This document shows, piece by piece, positions 9,496 through 17,544 of a DNA stretch of 64,000 bases. The position numbers and the translations under genes were made by a program. Source of the stretch: Sva-07 sp963698565. GTDB lineage: Bacteria; Actinomycetota; Acidimicrobiia; Acidimicrobiales; Ilumatobacteraceae. Position 1 is the stretch's first letter, and the number at the start of each line of letters is the position of its first letter. The notes beneath the pieces are model-generated. The model saw only the letters and a program-made list of their open reading frames with translations, did not search any database and was not told where the DNA came from. The DNA lies in the NCBI GenBank assembly GCA_963698565.1, contig CAVORH010000039.1, positions 295,047-359,046 of the forward strand, in the 5' to 3' direction.

Positions 9496-10123
9496 CGGAC
9501 TCACCATCCTCGTACTCGTACTCGTCATGGTCGTCGCCATGATCCTCGCCGTGTTCACCGGTCGGCGCTGGAGCCGTTGCTGCCGGTCGGTCGGTCGTCA
9601 CCGTCGTGCGCGCCAACGCGGCTGCGGGCGCAGGTGCGATCTGCACGATCGGCTGATCGACCCCGGCGACGATCGTGCCGTCGGGTGCCAGACCCGCCGA
9701 GAAGACATAGGTGGCACCCGTCGAGGTGAACGTCACCTGGAGTTCGTTCGGCGACGGCTGGGTCGCCGTCCACTGCCAACCGTCGGCCACGGTGACACCG
9801 TCGAGTCGTACTCCGCTGGCGGTCGGCTCGACGCTGACCGTTCCAGCGGCCTCGACGGCGAACACCTGCGACCGGCTGGCCACGGTCGTGGTCGTCGTCG
9901 CCGTCGTCGTGTCGGTCGTCACCGGCGGGTCCTCGATGTAGACGTCGACGATCTGCGGTTCGACGGACGGGAGTGTCGTTTCCAGGCTCACGACCGGCGA
10001 CCCGGCGTCAGTGCTCGTCTCCGACGGTGTCAGCAGGCCGACGTTCGCCGCGACCGCGGTCGTGCCGGCGAACAGCACACCAGCGATCGCAGCTGCGGTG
10101 ATCAGGGAGTTCCTTCGAATCAT
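9488..10123 (-). CDS. Secreted protein with acidic His/Asp/Glu C-terminus
   Basis: I chose the ATG at 10123 because a Sec-type signal follows at once (MIRRNSLITAAAIAGVLFAG, cleavage near residue 26) and GGTGGAA lies 8 nt upstream. The 211-residue protein has a Thr-rich linker (TTTATTTTTV), a small beta domain (about residues 75-150) and a tail EHGEDHGDDHDEYEYEDG, rich in His and acidic residues, that could bind divalent metal. It faces the VIT-type iron/manganese transporter gene across a 140-nt divergent intergenic region, so a metal-related role is possible but unproven. The stop codon overlaps the next gene. Confidence 0.7.
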   Translation of the reverse strand: MIRRNSLITAAAIAGVLFAGTTAVAANVGLLTPSETSTDAGSPVVSLETTLPSVEPQIVDVYIEDPPVTTDTTTATTTTTVASRSQVFAVEAAGTVSVEPTASGVRLDGVTVADGWQWTATQPSPNELQVTFTSTGATYVFSAGLAPDGTIVAGVDQPIVQIAPAPAAALARTTVTTDRPAATAPAPTGEHGEDHGDDHDEYEYEDGESDD

Positions 10124-10263
10124 GGAGGGGTTCCACCTTTGGATCTCGACCGGCCGTGGAGCGACCGATCTCTTGCCGGCCAACGTACGGATCGGTTCGC
10201 AAGCACCAGCGAAGCAACCGGTAAGCAGGCGGCAACGATCTGGTTGGGTGGGATTTCACCGTC

Positions 10264-10980
10264 ATGAGCCCAGCGGTGAGAGACTTGAGCATGATGCACG
10301 TGGAGGTTCATCGGACGCACCGGGTCGGGTGGCTACGCGCCGCGGTGCTCGGCGCCAACGACGGGCTCGTGTCGACCGCCAGCCTGCTCATCGGCGTCGC
10401 AGCCTCGAACGCGAGCCAGAGCGAGGTGATGGTCGCCGGCGTGGCCGGCCTGGTGGCGGGCGCGATGTCGATGGCCGCCGGCGAGTACGTGTCGGTCAGC
10501 TCGCAGGCCGACACGGAGCGGGCAGATCTGGAGCGCGAACGGCGTGAGCTCCGTGACGCACCGGATCGCGAACTGGCCGAGCTCGCTTCGTTCTACACGG
10601 CTCGCGGACTCGATGCGGATCTGGCGCACCAGGTGGCGATCGGGCTCACCGAACACGATGCGCTCGGCGCGCACGCCCGCGAAGAGCTGGGGATCCTCGA
10701 GTCGACGACGGCCCGTCCGGTGCAGGCTGCGTTCACGTCGGCGGGAACGTTCTCGATCGGTGCGCTGTTGCCGCTGCTCGCCGCCGCGCTCGCGTCGGGC
10801 ACGGCACAGATCGCGATCATCGCATCGACGGCGCTGATCTTCCTGGCCGTGCTCGGCGTGGTCGGCGCCCGCGCCGGTGGAGCACCGATCGGCGTGGCGG
10901 CGTTCCGAGTCACGTTCTGGGGCGCACTGGCAATGGCCGTGACCGCGGCGATCGGTTCGGCCTTCGGCGCGGTCGTCTGA
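10264..10980 (+). CDS. VIT1/CCC1 family iron/manganese transporter
   Basis: The product resembles the VIT family of membrane Fe2+/Mn2+ transporters. The first helix contains GANDGLVSTASLLIG (residues 30-44), followed by a second helix with VAGLVAGAMSMAAGEYVSVS, a cytoplasmic charged helix pair (about residues 80-150) that in this family carries metal-binding acidic residues, and three C-terminal membrane segments. Length (up to 238 residues) is normal. The start is uncertain: ATG 10264 has GGTGGGA upstream, while ATG 10291 or 10294 would give a more typical N-terminus (MHVEVHRTHR). It is divergent from the secreted acidic protein at 9488-10123. Confidence 0.88.
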   Translation: MSPAVRDLSMMHVEVHRTHRVGWLRAAVLGANDGLVSTASLLIGVAASNASQSEVMVAGVAGLVAGAMSMAAGEYVSVSSQADTERADLERERRELRDAPDRELAELASFYTARGLDADLAHQVAIGLTEHDALGAHAREELGILESTTARPVQAAFTSAGTFSIGALLPLLAAALASGTAQIAIIASTALIFLAVLGVVGARAGGAPIGVAAFRVTFWGALAMAVTAAIGSAFGAVV

Positions 10981-11063
10981 ACCCGCGCGCCGGACGTCAT
11001 CGACGTCGCACCTGACCATCCGGTCCACCGCACCACCGCCCGACCCAGCCCCCAGCCCCCCCA

Positions 11064-11110
11064 CGTTTGCGTTGCATTTCCGGTGACCCGGTTCACCGGA
11101 AACGTCACAC
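11064..11110. repeat. Partial copy of the 52-bp palindromic repeat
   Basis: This copy begins with CGTTTGCGT and has the centre GGTGACCCGGTTCACC, a nested inverted repeat, but lacks the closing ACGCAAACG arm of the full copies at 13349, 16058, 16130, 16202, 18423, 24630 and 24712. It lies between the VIT gene and the amidotransferase gene, in a 283-nt stretch where I see no other feature. Confidence 0.6.
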
Positions 11111-11263
11111 AGACATCCGCCTCCACGACCCGTCACGACGGTGCTGCACGTCGGATGTGGGCTCGTCCGGCTGGGGCTGCGCCGCGCGGCGGCATGGTGC
11201 AGGGGCGAGGGGGCCACGGCTGGCGCGGTACTGTCGAGAACGTTCCGTGGAGGTGAGAGCGAG

Positions 11264-12154
11264 ATGTGCAGATTGTTCGGGATGACCGGCGGCAGCACCC
11301 CCATCGCAGCGTCGTTCTGGCTGTTGGAGGCGCCCGACAGTCTCTCGGTCCAGAGTCGCCGTGAGCCCGACGGCACCGGGCTCGGTGTGTTCGATGCCGA
11401 CGGGAGTCCCGAGGTCCACAAGTGGCCGATCGCGGCGTACGAGGACCGTGCGTTCGCCGAGGAGGCCCGCCACGTGACCTCGACGACGTTCGTGGCGCAC
11501 ATCCGGTTCGCCTCGACGGGCGCCGTCGAACTGAAGAACACCCATCCGTTCGAGCAACGCGACCGTCTCTTCGCCCACAACGGCGTCGTGGAGGGACTCG
11601 ACCAACTCGAGGCCGAGCTCGGCGAGCACCGCTCGCTCGTGCGGGGCGACACCGACTCCGAACGGGTCTTCGCGCTGATCACCCGACGGATCGAACGCGC
11701 CGACGGCGACGTGACCACCGGGCTCGTCGACGCGTGTCGGTGGATCGCCGACCGTCTCCCGCTGTACGCGTTGAACATCGTGCTCACGACCGCCGACGGC
11801 CTGTGGGCGCTGCGCTATCCCGACACGCACCGCCTGTTCGTCCTCGAGCGCAGCGCCGGCGGTCCGCGCGGCGAGCGTCACCTCGATGCGGCGTCAGCGG
11901 CCGGCTCGATCAGGGTGCGTTCGGGACACCTCGCCACCCGCAGTGCCGTCGTCGTCGCCAGCGAGCCGATGGACGAGGACCCGGGGTGGCGGTTGCTGGC
12001 GCCGGGCGAACTCGTTCACGTCGACACCGATCTGGCGGTCCACTCCCGGATCGCGATCGATCGCGCCCCGGCCCATCTCCTCACGCTCGACGACCTCCGC
12101 CCGCAGGCCGCGGCGTCCCAGCACGCCCAGCCCACTCGGCCGGACGCGGGCTGA
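11264..12154 (+). CDS. Class II glutamine amidotransferase (YafJ/Dug3 type)
   Basis: The start at 11264 is set by the catalytic N-terminal cysteine (MCRLFG, Cys2 after Met removal) and by the strong ribosome site GGAGGTGAG 8 nt before. The 296-residue length is normal for stand-alone GATase_4-type enzymes. The conserved HIRFASTG, NTHPF and FAHNGVV segments build the glutaminase pocket. Such proteins hydrolyse glutamine or gamma-glutamyl compounds; the Dug3 branch acts on glutathione-like peptides and the EgtC branch in ergothioneine synthesis. No ergothioneine genes are nearby, so the substrate stays open. The 52-residue gap to the DUF1876 gene holds nothing notable. Confidence 0.85.
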   Translation: MCRLFGMTGGSTPIAASFWLLEAPDSLSVQSRREPDGTGLGVFDADGSPEVHKWPIAAYEDRAFAEEARHVTSTTFVAHIRFASTGAVELKNTHPFEQRDRLFAHNGVVEGLDQLEAELGEHRSLVRGDTDSERVFALITRRIERADGDVTTGLVDACRWIADRLPLYALNIVLTTADGLWALRYPDTHRLFVLERSAGGPRGERHLDAASAAGSIRVRSGHLATRSAVVVASEPMDEDPGWRLLAPGELVHVDTDLAVHSRIAIDRAPAHLLTLDDLRPQAAASQHAQPTRPDAG

Positions 12155-12206
12155 AGCACGACGAGCGCGACCGTCTGAACCCGCGCCCTGACGTCACCGA
12201 GAGGGA

Positions 12207-12467
12207 TCAGGAAGTCGCGGCCGGGTACGACTCGATCATCGTCCAGGCGTCTTCGGTGAGATGTCTCGCCAGGTCCTGCAGGGCCCTGGCCGCAGCCAGT
12301 TCCTCGCCGACCTGCGGTCGGGACGGGTCGGTGGGATTCCGACGGGATCGTCCGTATCCGGACAACGACCGGTCACCCGCGTCGAGGTGCACCACCATGT
12401 CGCAGTGGTCATCGTCCTCGCGGGTCTCGAACCGGAGTGTCCAGCTGTGTGGTTGCAAGCTCTCCAT
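12207..12467 (-). CDS. DUF1876 domain protein (Rv1738-like)
   Basis: The 86-residue protein fits the DUF1876 family: WTLRFETRED near residue 9, then SLSGYGRSRRNPTDPSRPQVG and ELAAARALQDLARHL. The family includes mycobacterial Rv1738, a hypoxia-induced DosR-regulon protein whose fold has been compared to ribosome hibernation factors. Here it is divergent from a DUF1918/CBS gene pair, two further families found in that regulon, so a stress or dormancy role is plausible. I saw no convincing DosR palindrome in the 143-nt divergent region; GGGACGAAGTTCT near 12530 is only a poor half-match. Confidence 0.8.
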   Translation of the reverse strand: MESLQPHSWTLRFETREDDDHCDMVVHLDAGDRSLSGYGRSRRNPTDPSRPQVGEELAAARALQDLARHLTEDAWTMIESYPAATS

Positions 12468-12610
12468 TGCTCCACTGTCGGACCACCCGCATCCAGCCGC
12501 CAGGGCCGGACGTCACCGCGGCCAGCGGGGACGAAGTTCTCTACCGCATCGGGCCCGCAGCTGGCACGGTCGAGTCGATGACGTGATCGCCTCGAACGAA
12601 GGGGGTCCAC

Positions 12611-12823
12611 ATGTTCGCCAAGGTCGGAGATGGATTGATCATCGAGGGTCACCGAGTGGGTGAGCCTCGACGCACGGGCAGGGTGGAGGAGGTACGCGGC
12701 GCCGATGGAGGACCGCCGTACCTGGTCAGATGGGATGACACCGATCGATCGACGTTGCTGTTCCCGGGAGACGATTGCCGAATCGAGCACCTGGGCGACG
12801 CATCCACTGGAAAGGACTCGTGA
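12611..12823 (+). CDS. DUF1918 domain protein (Rv0569-like)
   Basis: This 70-residue ORF matches the DUF1918 family of small beta-barrel proteins: MFAKVGDGLIIEGHRVGEP, RTGRVEEVRG, GPPYLVRWDD and the end-region LLFPGDD with following acidic residues. A purine-rich GAAGGGGG precedes the ATG. The stop codon overlaps the start of the CBS gene (TGATG), so the two are translationally coupled. Mycobacterial Rv0569 of this family is hypoxia-induced. The molecular function of the family is not established. Confidence 0.85.
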   Translation: MFAKVGDGLIIEGHRVGEPRRTGRVEEVRGADGGPPYLVRWDDTDRSTLLFPGDDCRIEHLGDASTGKDS

Positions 12824-13278
12824 TGAAGGTCTCAGACTTCGCACTCCGGGAACCCGTCGTGATCGGCTGCGATGCCACCGTGGCGGACACCGCCGCGTTG
12901 ATGGCCAGCACCGGTGTCGGTTCCGTGATCGTCGTCGACGGTGACGTCCCGGTCGGCATCGTCACCGACCGCGACATCGTGACCCGCGGCGTTGCCGAGC
13001 GGTACCCGGCCGACGGGCGCGTCGACGGTCTCATGAGCATGGGACTGATCGCCCTCGACGCCGACCGCGACGTCGAGGACCTCGTCCACGTGTTCCGCGA
13101 CCACGCGATTCGGCGTGTCCCGATCGTCGATCACGACCGAGTGGTCGGCATCGCGTCGCTCGACGACGTGATGGTGTTCGCCATCGGCGAACTGTCCGAC
13201 GTCTCCAAGGTGATGGCGGGCCAGATCCTGTTCCCGCACGCCGGCGACGAGGCGCTCACACCGACGCCAGCCTCCTGA
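12823..13278 (+). CDS. Two-CBS-domain protein (Hrp1-like)
   Basis: The 151-residue product is a bare pair of CBS domains, about residues 8-60 and 72-128, with characteristic GSVIVVDGDVPVGIVTDRDI and RRVPIVDHDRVVGIASLDD. The ATG at 12823 shares one base with the DUF1918 stop codon. It has the same architecture as mycobacterial hypoxic response protein 1 (Rv2626c). Such proteins bind adenine nucleotides, but their output is unclear. The coupling to DUF1918 and the divergent DUF1876 gene make a three-gene stress module likely. Confidence 0.85.
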   Translation: MKVSDFALREPVVIGCDATVADTAALMASTGVGSVIVVDGDVPVGIVTDRDIVTRGVAERYPADGRVDGLMSMGLIALDADRDVEDLVHVFRDHAIRRVPIVDHDRVVGIASLDDVMVFAIGELSDVSKVMAGQILFPHAGDEALTPTPAS

Positions 13279-13348
13279 TCGACGATCGACCCCCACACGC
13301 GCCGGTCCCCCATCCACGCTCCATCCGCCACCCGCACGCTCCCCATCC

Positions 13349-13400
13349 CGTTTGCGTCGAGAACTCGGTGAGGCGGGCCACCGAGAATGCAACGCAAACG
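13349..13400. repeat. 52-bp palindromic repeat copy
   Basis: The outer arms CGTTTGCGT and ACGCAAACG enclose a second inverted repeat centred on CGGTGAGGCGGGCCACCG. It sits between the converging ends of the CBS gene and the gene at 13407, where it could act as a two-way terminator or mRNA 3' stabiliser. Confidence 0.75.
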
Positions 13401-13406
13401 GACGGG

Positions 13407-13913
13407 TCAGCCGCGGCCGAGGAGGGCGTCGCCGACCAGGAACGTCTGCACGTGGCGCACCAGCTGCGGGCCCATGTGCCCGCGCAGGAGCTCGAGCCCC
13501 GCGTCGGCGTCGGCATTGCCGCCTCGCTGGAGTTCGTCGAGATCGGCCACCGTTGCCTGGAGGGCGAAGCCGAGCTCACGATGCGCCGCCATCACGACCT
13601 CACGGTCGAGCGGGATCGGGACCTCGTCGCCGGCTCCGAGCGTCGCCGCGCGTTCGCGGATCCGCTCGACGGCCTCACCGGAGGAACCGTCGAGTCGAGC
13701 AGCGACGTCGCGCAACGCCACCATCATCTGGTTGTGCTCCTCGGCGAGGTACTGGTCGTACACCGGCAACAGTTGGCGGATGCCCTGGATGATCGACTGC
13801 ATCATCTGGGCACTGGCGTGCGCCTTCGGGTTGACGACGTTCGGGATGATGTCGGTGCTGATGCTGATCAGCACGCCTTCCAACATCTGGTCGATGCTCG
13901 GCGATGTGTTCAC
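13407..13913 (-). CDS. Unknown 168-residue protein coupled to APH-type kinase
   Basis: It starts with GTG at 13913, overlapping the stop codon of the kinase gene (GTGA), so it is translated from the same message. The protein is all-helical by eye, with SIDQMLEGVLISISTDIIPN near the start and RDVAARLDGSSGEAVERIRE in the middle, and has no signal peptide. Similar helical proteins accompany APH-like kinases in actinobacteria, but I cannot name the family with certainty. A role as subunit or substrate-handling partner of the kinase is inference from coupling. Confidence 0.7.
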   Translation of the reverse strand: MNTSPSIDQMLEGVLISISTDIIPNVVNPKAHASAQMMQSIIQGIRQLLPVYDQYLAEEHNQMMVALRDVAARLDGSSGEAVERIRERAATLGAGDEVPIPLDREVVMAAHRELGFALQATVADLDELQRGGNADADAGLELLRGHMGPQLVRHVQTFLVGDALLGRG

Positions 13914-14962
13914 TGTGGAACCCCCGGGTACTTGAGGAGACGGAGCAGATTCGGCAGGCTTCCCATGGACGACTGGGCGAGGTACAGGTGCATGAACTCG
14001 AGGCTCTCACCGTCGACGCGGCGCTTGATGGCCGCGAAGACCGGCACCGCGATGTTGCCGGTGCCGAACAGCGTGAAGTAGTCGATCTCGTCCTGGGTGA
14101 TCTCGAGACCGGTCAGCTTGTTGTAGTAGGCGAGGAAACCGCCCTCGTCCGCCGGATGGGCCATCACGTTGCTGTTCGAGAGGATGTCCATCGTGGTCAT
14201 CCACCCGAGATCCTCTCGGGGGTCACCGATGCGGGCGTTCTCCCAGTCGATCAGCGCCGTGACCCTCCCGCCCTCGTAGAGGAAGTTCGCCGGGTTGAAA
14301 TCCCCGTGCACGAGCACGAGCGGCAGCGGCCGGGGCTTCTCACGGCGCAGCGTCAGGAACAGGTCGAGCAGCGGCAGCATGCCCGGGTCGAAGTTGAGTG
14401 TCGGGAACGACCGGATGTAGTACTCGATCGTCGAGTCGATGTAGGCGTCCCACGAGCTCGCATCGATCCCCTCGTCGCGCGGGTCGGCCAGGCGGCCGTG
14501 CGGGTCGATTCTGGAGACGTCGACACCGTGGAGTTCGACGAGCACCTCGCACAGGTGACGCATCACGTCGTCGGCCTGATGGGTGTCAGGGCCGTCGTGG
14601 AACAGGTCGGACGTCTGGGAGTTGCCGTGCATCCGCTGGATCACCATGGCCCGCTCGCCGAAGCGCTCCCGATCCGGCTCGTGGCCGAGGCTGCGACTGA
14701 CCGGGATGTCGGTGTGCAGCCGCAACGCCTCGATCAGGTCGTGCTCGATCTCGCGGCTGGTCTGCAGGATCGAGATCGCCTCCGGCGGATCCTTGCGCAG
14801 GATCAGCGGGTGCACCTCCTGCCCGGCCGCGGATCGAACGTGAGCGTCGAATCGATACGTCTCACGCGAGTATCCCCCGGGTATCGGCTCGAAGCCGGTG
14901 ACCTCGATGTGTTCGGCCTCCGGGAAGAACTCCGCGAGCAGTTCCACCAGTCGTGTTTCCAT
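13910..14962 (-). CDS. APH-family phosphotransferase
   Basis: The ATG at 14962 follows AAGGGGG at good spacing and gives 350 residues. The protein kinase-like APH fold is shown by LVHGDFNPANFL (catalytic Asp about residue 220, Asn 225) and ALIDWENARIGDP (metal-binding Asp about 238), after an N-lobe with PGGYSRETYRF and a lysine in ILRKDPP. Members phosphorylate small hydroxylated molecules; actinobacteria have many that are unrelated to antibiotic resistance, and the substrate cannot be told from sequence. It is coupled to the gene at 13407. The 324 nt upstream (14963-15286) holds no gene I can support. Confidence 0.85.
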   Translation of the reverse strand: METRLVELLAEFFPEAEHIEVTGFEPIPGGYSRETYRFDAHVRSAAGQEVHPLILRKDPPEAISILQTSREIEHDLIEALRLHTDIPVSRSLGHEPDRERFGERAMVIQRMHGNSQTSDLFHDGPDTHQADDVMRHLCEVLVELHGVDVSRIDPHGRLADPRDEGIDASSWDAYIDSTIEYYIRSFPTLNFDPGMLPLLDLFLTLRREKPRPLPLVLVHGDFNPANFLYEGGRVTALIDWENARIGDPREDLGWMTTMDILSNSNVMAHPADEGGFLAYYNKLTGLEITQDEIDYFTLFGTGNIAVPVFAAIKRRVDGESLEFMHLYLAQSSMGSLPNLLRLLKYPGVPQ

Positions 14963-15286
14963 CAACCAAGCCCCCTTCGTTGAATCGACCGTGAACGTAA
15001 CACAGCCAGTGACACCACCTCGCGTGGCGTCGGTCACCGCGGGTGCGCGACCCCGCAGATCGCGTGTACCCCGACATCATCCGCAGCGACGGGCGCGCCG
15101 CTCGGTCACACGCGCGACGCGAACATGGCGCTCGTGACAGTGTTCTCGCGAGCGAGGACCGTGCCGAGGCGATCCGGCGGGCGGGAGGGCTTCGAGTTCG
15201 GCCAGGGCCAGCATCACGGAGCAGGCCCTGGCCCGCACGTGGACCTCGAACCGGTCGGTGCCGACGGCGACGGTCGGCGGACCCGG

Positions 15287-16036
15287 TCAGTGGACGACGG
15301 TGCCGAGCGTGCCGCAGCAACCCATGTTGCGTGTGGCCGGCAGCAGCGATCGCGACCGGATCGCCGACTCGGCGAGACGATCCGCAGCGCGGCTGCGGTC
15401 GTGGTGCCACAGCTCCTCCACCTGCGCACGCGACCGTTGGAGGTCGGTGGACGGGTCGCCGGCGAGCAGGTCGTGCCAGTCCGCGGGCCGGTCGCCGAGC
15501 AGTTCGACGGCCGCTCGGTAGAGCGGAGCGAGGGCGTCCGGGCCGTCGCGGTCGACCGCGTCGCGCCAGTGGTGGAACCCACGAACCGCGGCGTCGCGGC
15601 GTGCCATGGCCGCGTCGGGCGCGCCGTCGGTGGTGCGTCCGTCGGCCGGGAGGTCGGCGACGGCGCGGTAGGTGGCATCGTCGGCGAGCAGCGACGGCTC
15701 GAAGGCGAGGATCATGTCGCCGGCTTCCGGCAGCCCAGCGTTCGACATCAGCACGTACAGCTCGAGCTGGCCGTCGAGGTTGACCAGGCGGTGGATCGTT
15801 CCCGGCGAGAACCAGGCGATCGTGCCGGCGACGAGCGGCGTCTCGGCGTAGCCCTCACCCGACAGCGTCTGTACGGCGCCCTCGCCGGCGATCACCAGGT
15901 AGGCCTCCGTGCACACCGTGTGCAGGTGCGGTGACCCGCCCGCCAACCCGTCGGGACCGGCCGAGTCGTACACCCGGACGTGGCTCACCGACGTCCCGCC
16001 CGGCAGCGGCACCCCGTACTGCTCCCCCGGCGTCAC
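15287..16036 (-). CDS. Cupin-domain protein
   Basis: The 249-residue ORF has a double-stranded beta-helix cupin in residues 25-110: SPHLHTVCTEAYLVIAGEG (metal-binding His/His/Glu) and then FSPGTIHRLVN with the distal His. The C-terminal 130 residues are helical, without a recognised domain, and end in an NMGCCGTLGTVVH tail with a Cys pair. It is the last gene of a co-directional group with Gfo/Idh/MocA and phytanoyl-dioxygenase-like genes, which suggests a role in carbohydrate or polyol metabolism, as isomerase, epimerase or sensor. A triple palindromic repeat starts 21 nt upstream of the start codon. Confidence 0.8.
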   Translation of the reverse strand: MTPGEQYGVPLPGGTSVSHVRVYDSAGPDGLAGGSPHLHTVCTEAYLVIAGEGAVQTLSGEGYAETPLVAGTIAWFSPGTIHRLVNLDGQLELYVLMSNAGLPEAGDMILAFEPSLLADDATYRAVADLPADGRTTDGAPDAAMARRDAAVRGFHHWRDAVDRDGPDALAPLYRAAVELLGDRPADWHDLLAGDPSTDLQRSRAQVEELWHHDRSRAADRLAESAIRSRSLLPATRNMGCCGTLGTVVH

Positions 16037-16057
16037 CCCACCACCCCCGCCCCAACC

Positions 16058-16253
16058 CCGTTTGCGTGAGGATCTCGGTGGACCGGGTCACCCGAATCTG
16101 CGCGCAAACGGAAGGGCACCACCGACAACACGTTTGCGTGACGATTCCGGTGGACCGGGTCACCCGAATCTGCGCGCAAACGGAAGGGCACCACCGACAA
16201 CACGTTTGCGTGACGATTCCGGTGGACCGGGTCACCCGAATCTGCGCGCAAAC
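16058..16253. repeat. Triple array of the 52-bp palindrome, 72-bp period
   Basis: Three copies start at 16058, 16130 and 16202, each 52 bp, separated by the identical 20-bp spacer GAAGGGCACCACCGACAACA. Each has outer arms CGTTTGCG/CGCAAACG and an inner GGTGGACCGGGTCACC. The last two copies are almost identical, so the array arose by recent tandem duplication. It lies between the stop of the Gfo/Idh gene (16281) and the start of the cupin gene (16036). The 72-bp period leaves an open frame of 24-residue repeats, which I regard as accidental. Confidence 0.85.
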
Positions 16254-16280
16254 GGAGGCGGAGGTGGCGGCTGGGCGCAG

Positions 16281-17414
16281 TCACGGCGACACCTCGGGGA
16301 GCCACGAGGAGCGCGCCGGGTGATCGGCGGCGAGCGGGAGCGTCTCGACGGAGCCGGTACGCGCCGAGTGGTACCAGGCGGTGACCAACTCGAGCGACGC
16401 CCTGGCGTCGGCGAGCGTCACCGGGAACACGCCACCGGACGCGAGCGCGTCGACGAAGCCCTGGAACTGACCGGTGTACTGCGTGGCCGACGGCTGCAGA
16501 TCGGCCCACACCTGCTCGGCCTCCTCGGCGAACGCAGAGCGGCGGAACTCGAAGTTCCACGGCCCGGCAGCCGGGTCGTAGGCCTCCGACGACGACGTGA
16601 TCGTGACGTTGTCGAAGTGCCACACGAGCTCCGACGACTCGGATGCGGCGCCGAGCGTGATGTTCATCGTGACGAGTGCGCCGTCGGCGGTGCGGCCGAT
16701 CGCCACGGCGCAGTCCTCGGTCTCGACGTCGTTGACACGGGTCGCGGCCATCGCCCGGAGTTCGACCAGCGGGCCGGCCATCCAGGTCAGCAGGTCGTGA
16801 TTGTGGATCGCATGGCTGAGCACGCAGCCGCCGCGCTCACCGGCCCACGTGCCACGCCAGGCAGCGTCGGCGTAGTACGCCCGGCCCCGTCGCCACCAGG
16901 TCGAGGCGGACGCGGTGAAGAGCCGGCCGGTGATACCGGCGTCGATGAGCGCCCGGGCCTGCGCCGCGCCGTCGCCGAAGCGGTACTGGAAGATCGGCAT
17001 GAACCGGGCACCCGAGGTCGCGGCGGCGCGCTCGACGGCGTCAGCGACACGATCGCAGGCGGCGACCGAGTCGACCAGCGGCTTCTCGCAGATCACGTGC
17101 ACGCCGGCGTCGAGACAGCGCACGATCTGCTCCTCGTGCAGCCACGGCGGCGTGCAGAGATCGATCACGTCGACCCGATGGGGCGACGCAGGGTCGCCGG
17201 CCGCGGCGAGCAGGTCGTCGAGCGAGGCGACGCCGGGGATCTTCCAGTCGGCCTCGCCCTTGGTGCGCTTGGCGTCGTCGAGTTCGGCGAACACCGTCGC
17301 CGATGCACCCTCGACCGATTGCCACGCGAGCAGGTGGCTCTGACCGATGCCCATGCCGACGACAGCCACTCGCAGTTCGGGGACGTCGTGGGTCGGCGCG
17401 GTCACGTCGTGCAT
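16281..17414 (-). CDS. Gfo/Idh/MocA family oxidoreductase
   Basis: The ATG at 17414 begins a 377-residue protein with the N-terminal dinucleotide fold (LRVAVVGMGIGQSHL near residue 12), the catalytic-lysine motif in VICEKPL (about residue 105), and a C-terminal substrate domain with HAIHNHDLLTWM supplying the active-site His. These NAD(P)-dependent enzymes oxidise sugars, inositols or their phosphates. A second, different member lies at 18508-19527 with a PhyH-like gene between them. No transporter gene is visible in the cluster. Confidence 0.85.
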   Translation of the reverse strand: MHDVTAPTHDVPELRVAVVGMGIGQSHLLAWQSVEGASATVFAELDDAKRTKGEADWKIPGVASLDDLLAAAGDPASPHRVDVIDLCTPPWLHEEQIVRCLDAGVHVICEKPLVDSVAACDRVADAVERAAATSGARFMPIFQYRFGDGAAQARALIDAGITGRLFTASASTWWRRGRAYYADAAWRGTWAGERGGCVLSHAIHNHDLLTWMAGPLVELRAMAATRVNDVETEDCAVAIGRTADGALVTMNITLGAASESSELVWHFDNVTITSSSEAYDPAAGPWNFEFRRSAFAEEAEQVWADLQPSATQYTGQFQGFVDALASGGVFPVTLADARASLELVTAWYHSARTGSVETLPLAADHPARSSWLPEVSP

Positions 17415-17544
17415 CCTGCCAGACGCAACCCCAGCCACCCGATCCGTCCCCGCCCCACGTCGACGCTGCCCGAGTCGTGCGCGAGACATCCCGGAAACCG
17501 ACACGATCCGCGCACGGATCGGGGCGGCGCCAGGGGCGGGAAGG

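Noticed and set aside
12520..12545. Possible DosR box in the DUF1876/DUF1918 intergenic region
   Set aside because: Only GGGAC plus an imperfect mirrored half is present; too weak to call without an alignment of related promoters.
13910..14962. Aminoglycoside resistance gene
   Set aside because: It shares the APH fold, but the family is broad in actinobacteria and nothing in the sequence or context supports antibiotic modification.
15043..15286. A gene in the 324-nt gap between the kinase and the cupin gene
   Set aside because: Short open frames on both strands there have no ribosome site and no plausible protein composition.
15855..16235. Minus-strand ORF with a 24-residue repeated peptide
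   Set aside because: The repetition is the 72-bp palindrome array read as codons; it overlaps the cupin start and has no ribosome site. I treat it as non-coding.
16058..16253. Possible CRISPR array
   Set aside because: The spacers are identical instead of unique, the unit is a long palindrome, there are only three copies, and no cas genes are present. The Cas4-like nuclease at 29519 is of the orphan RecB type.
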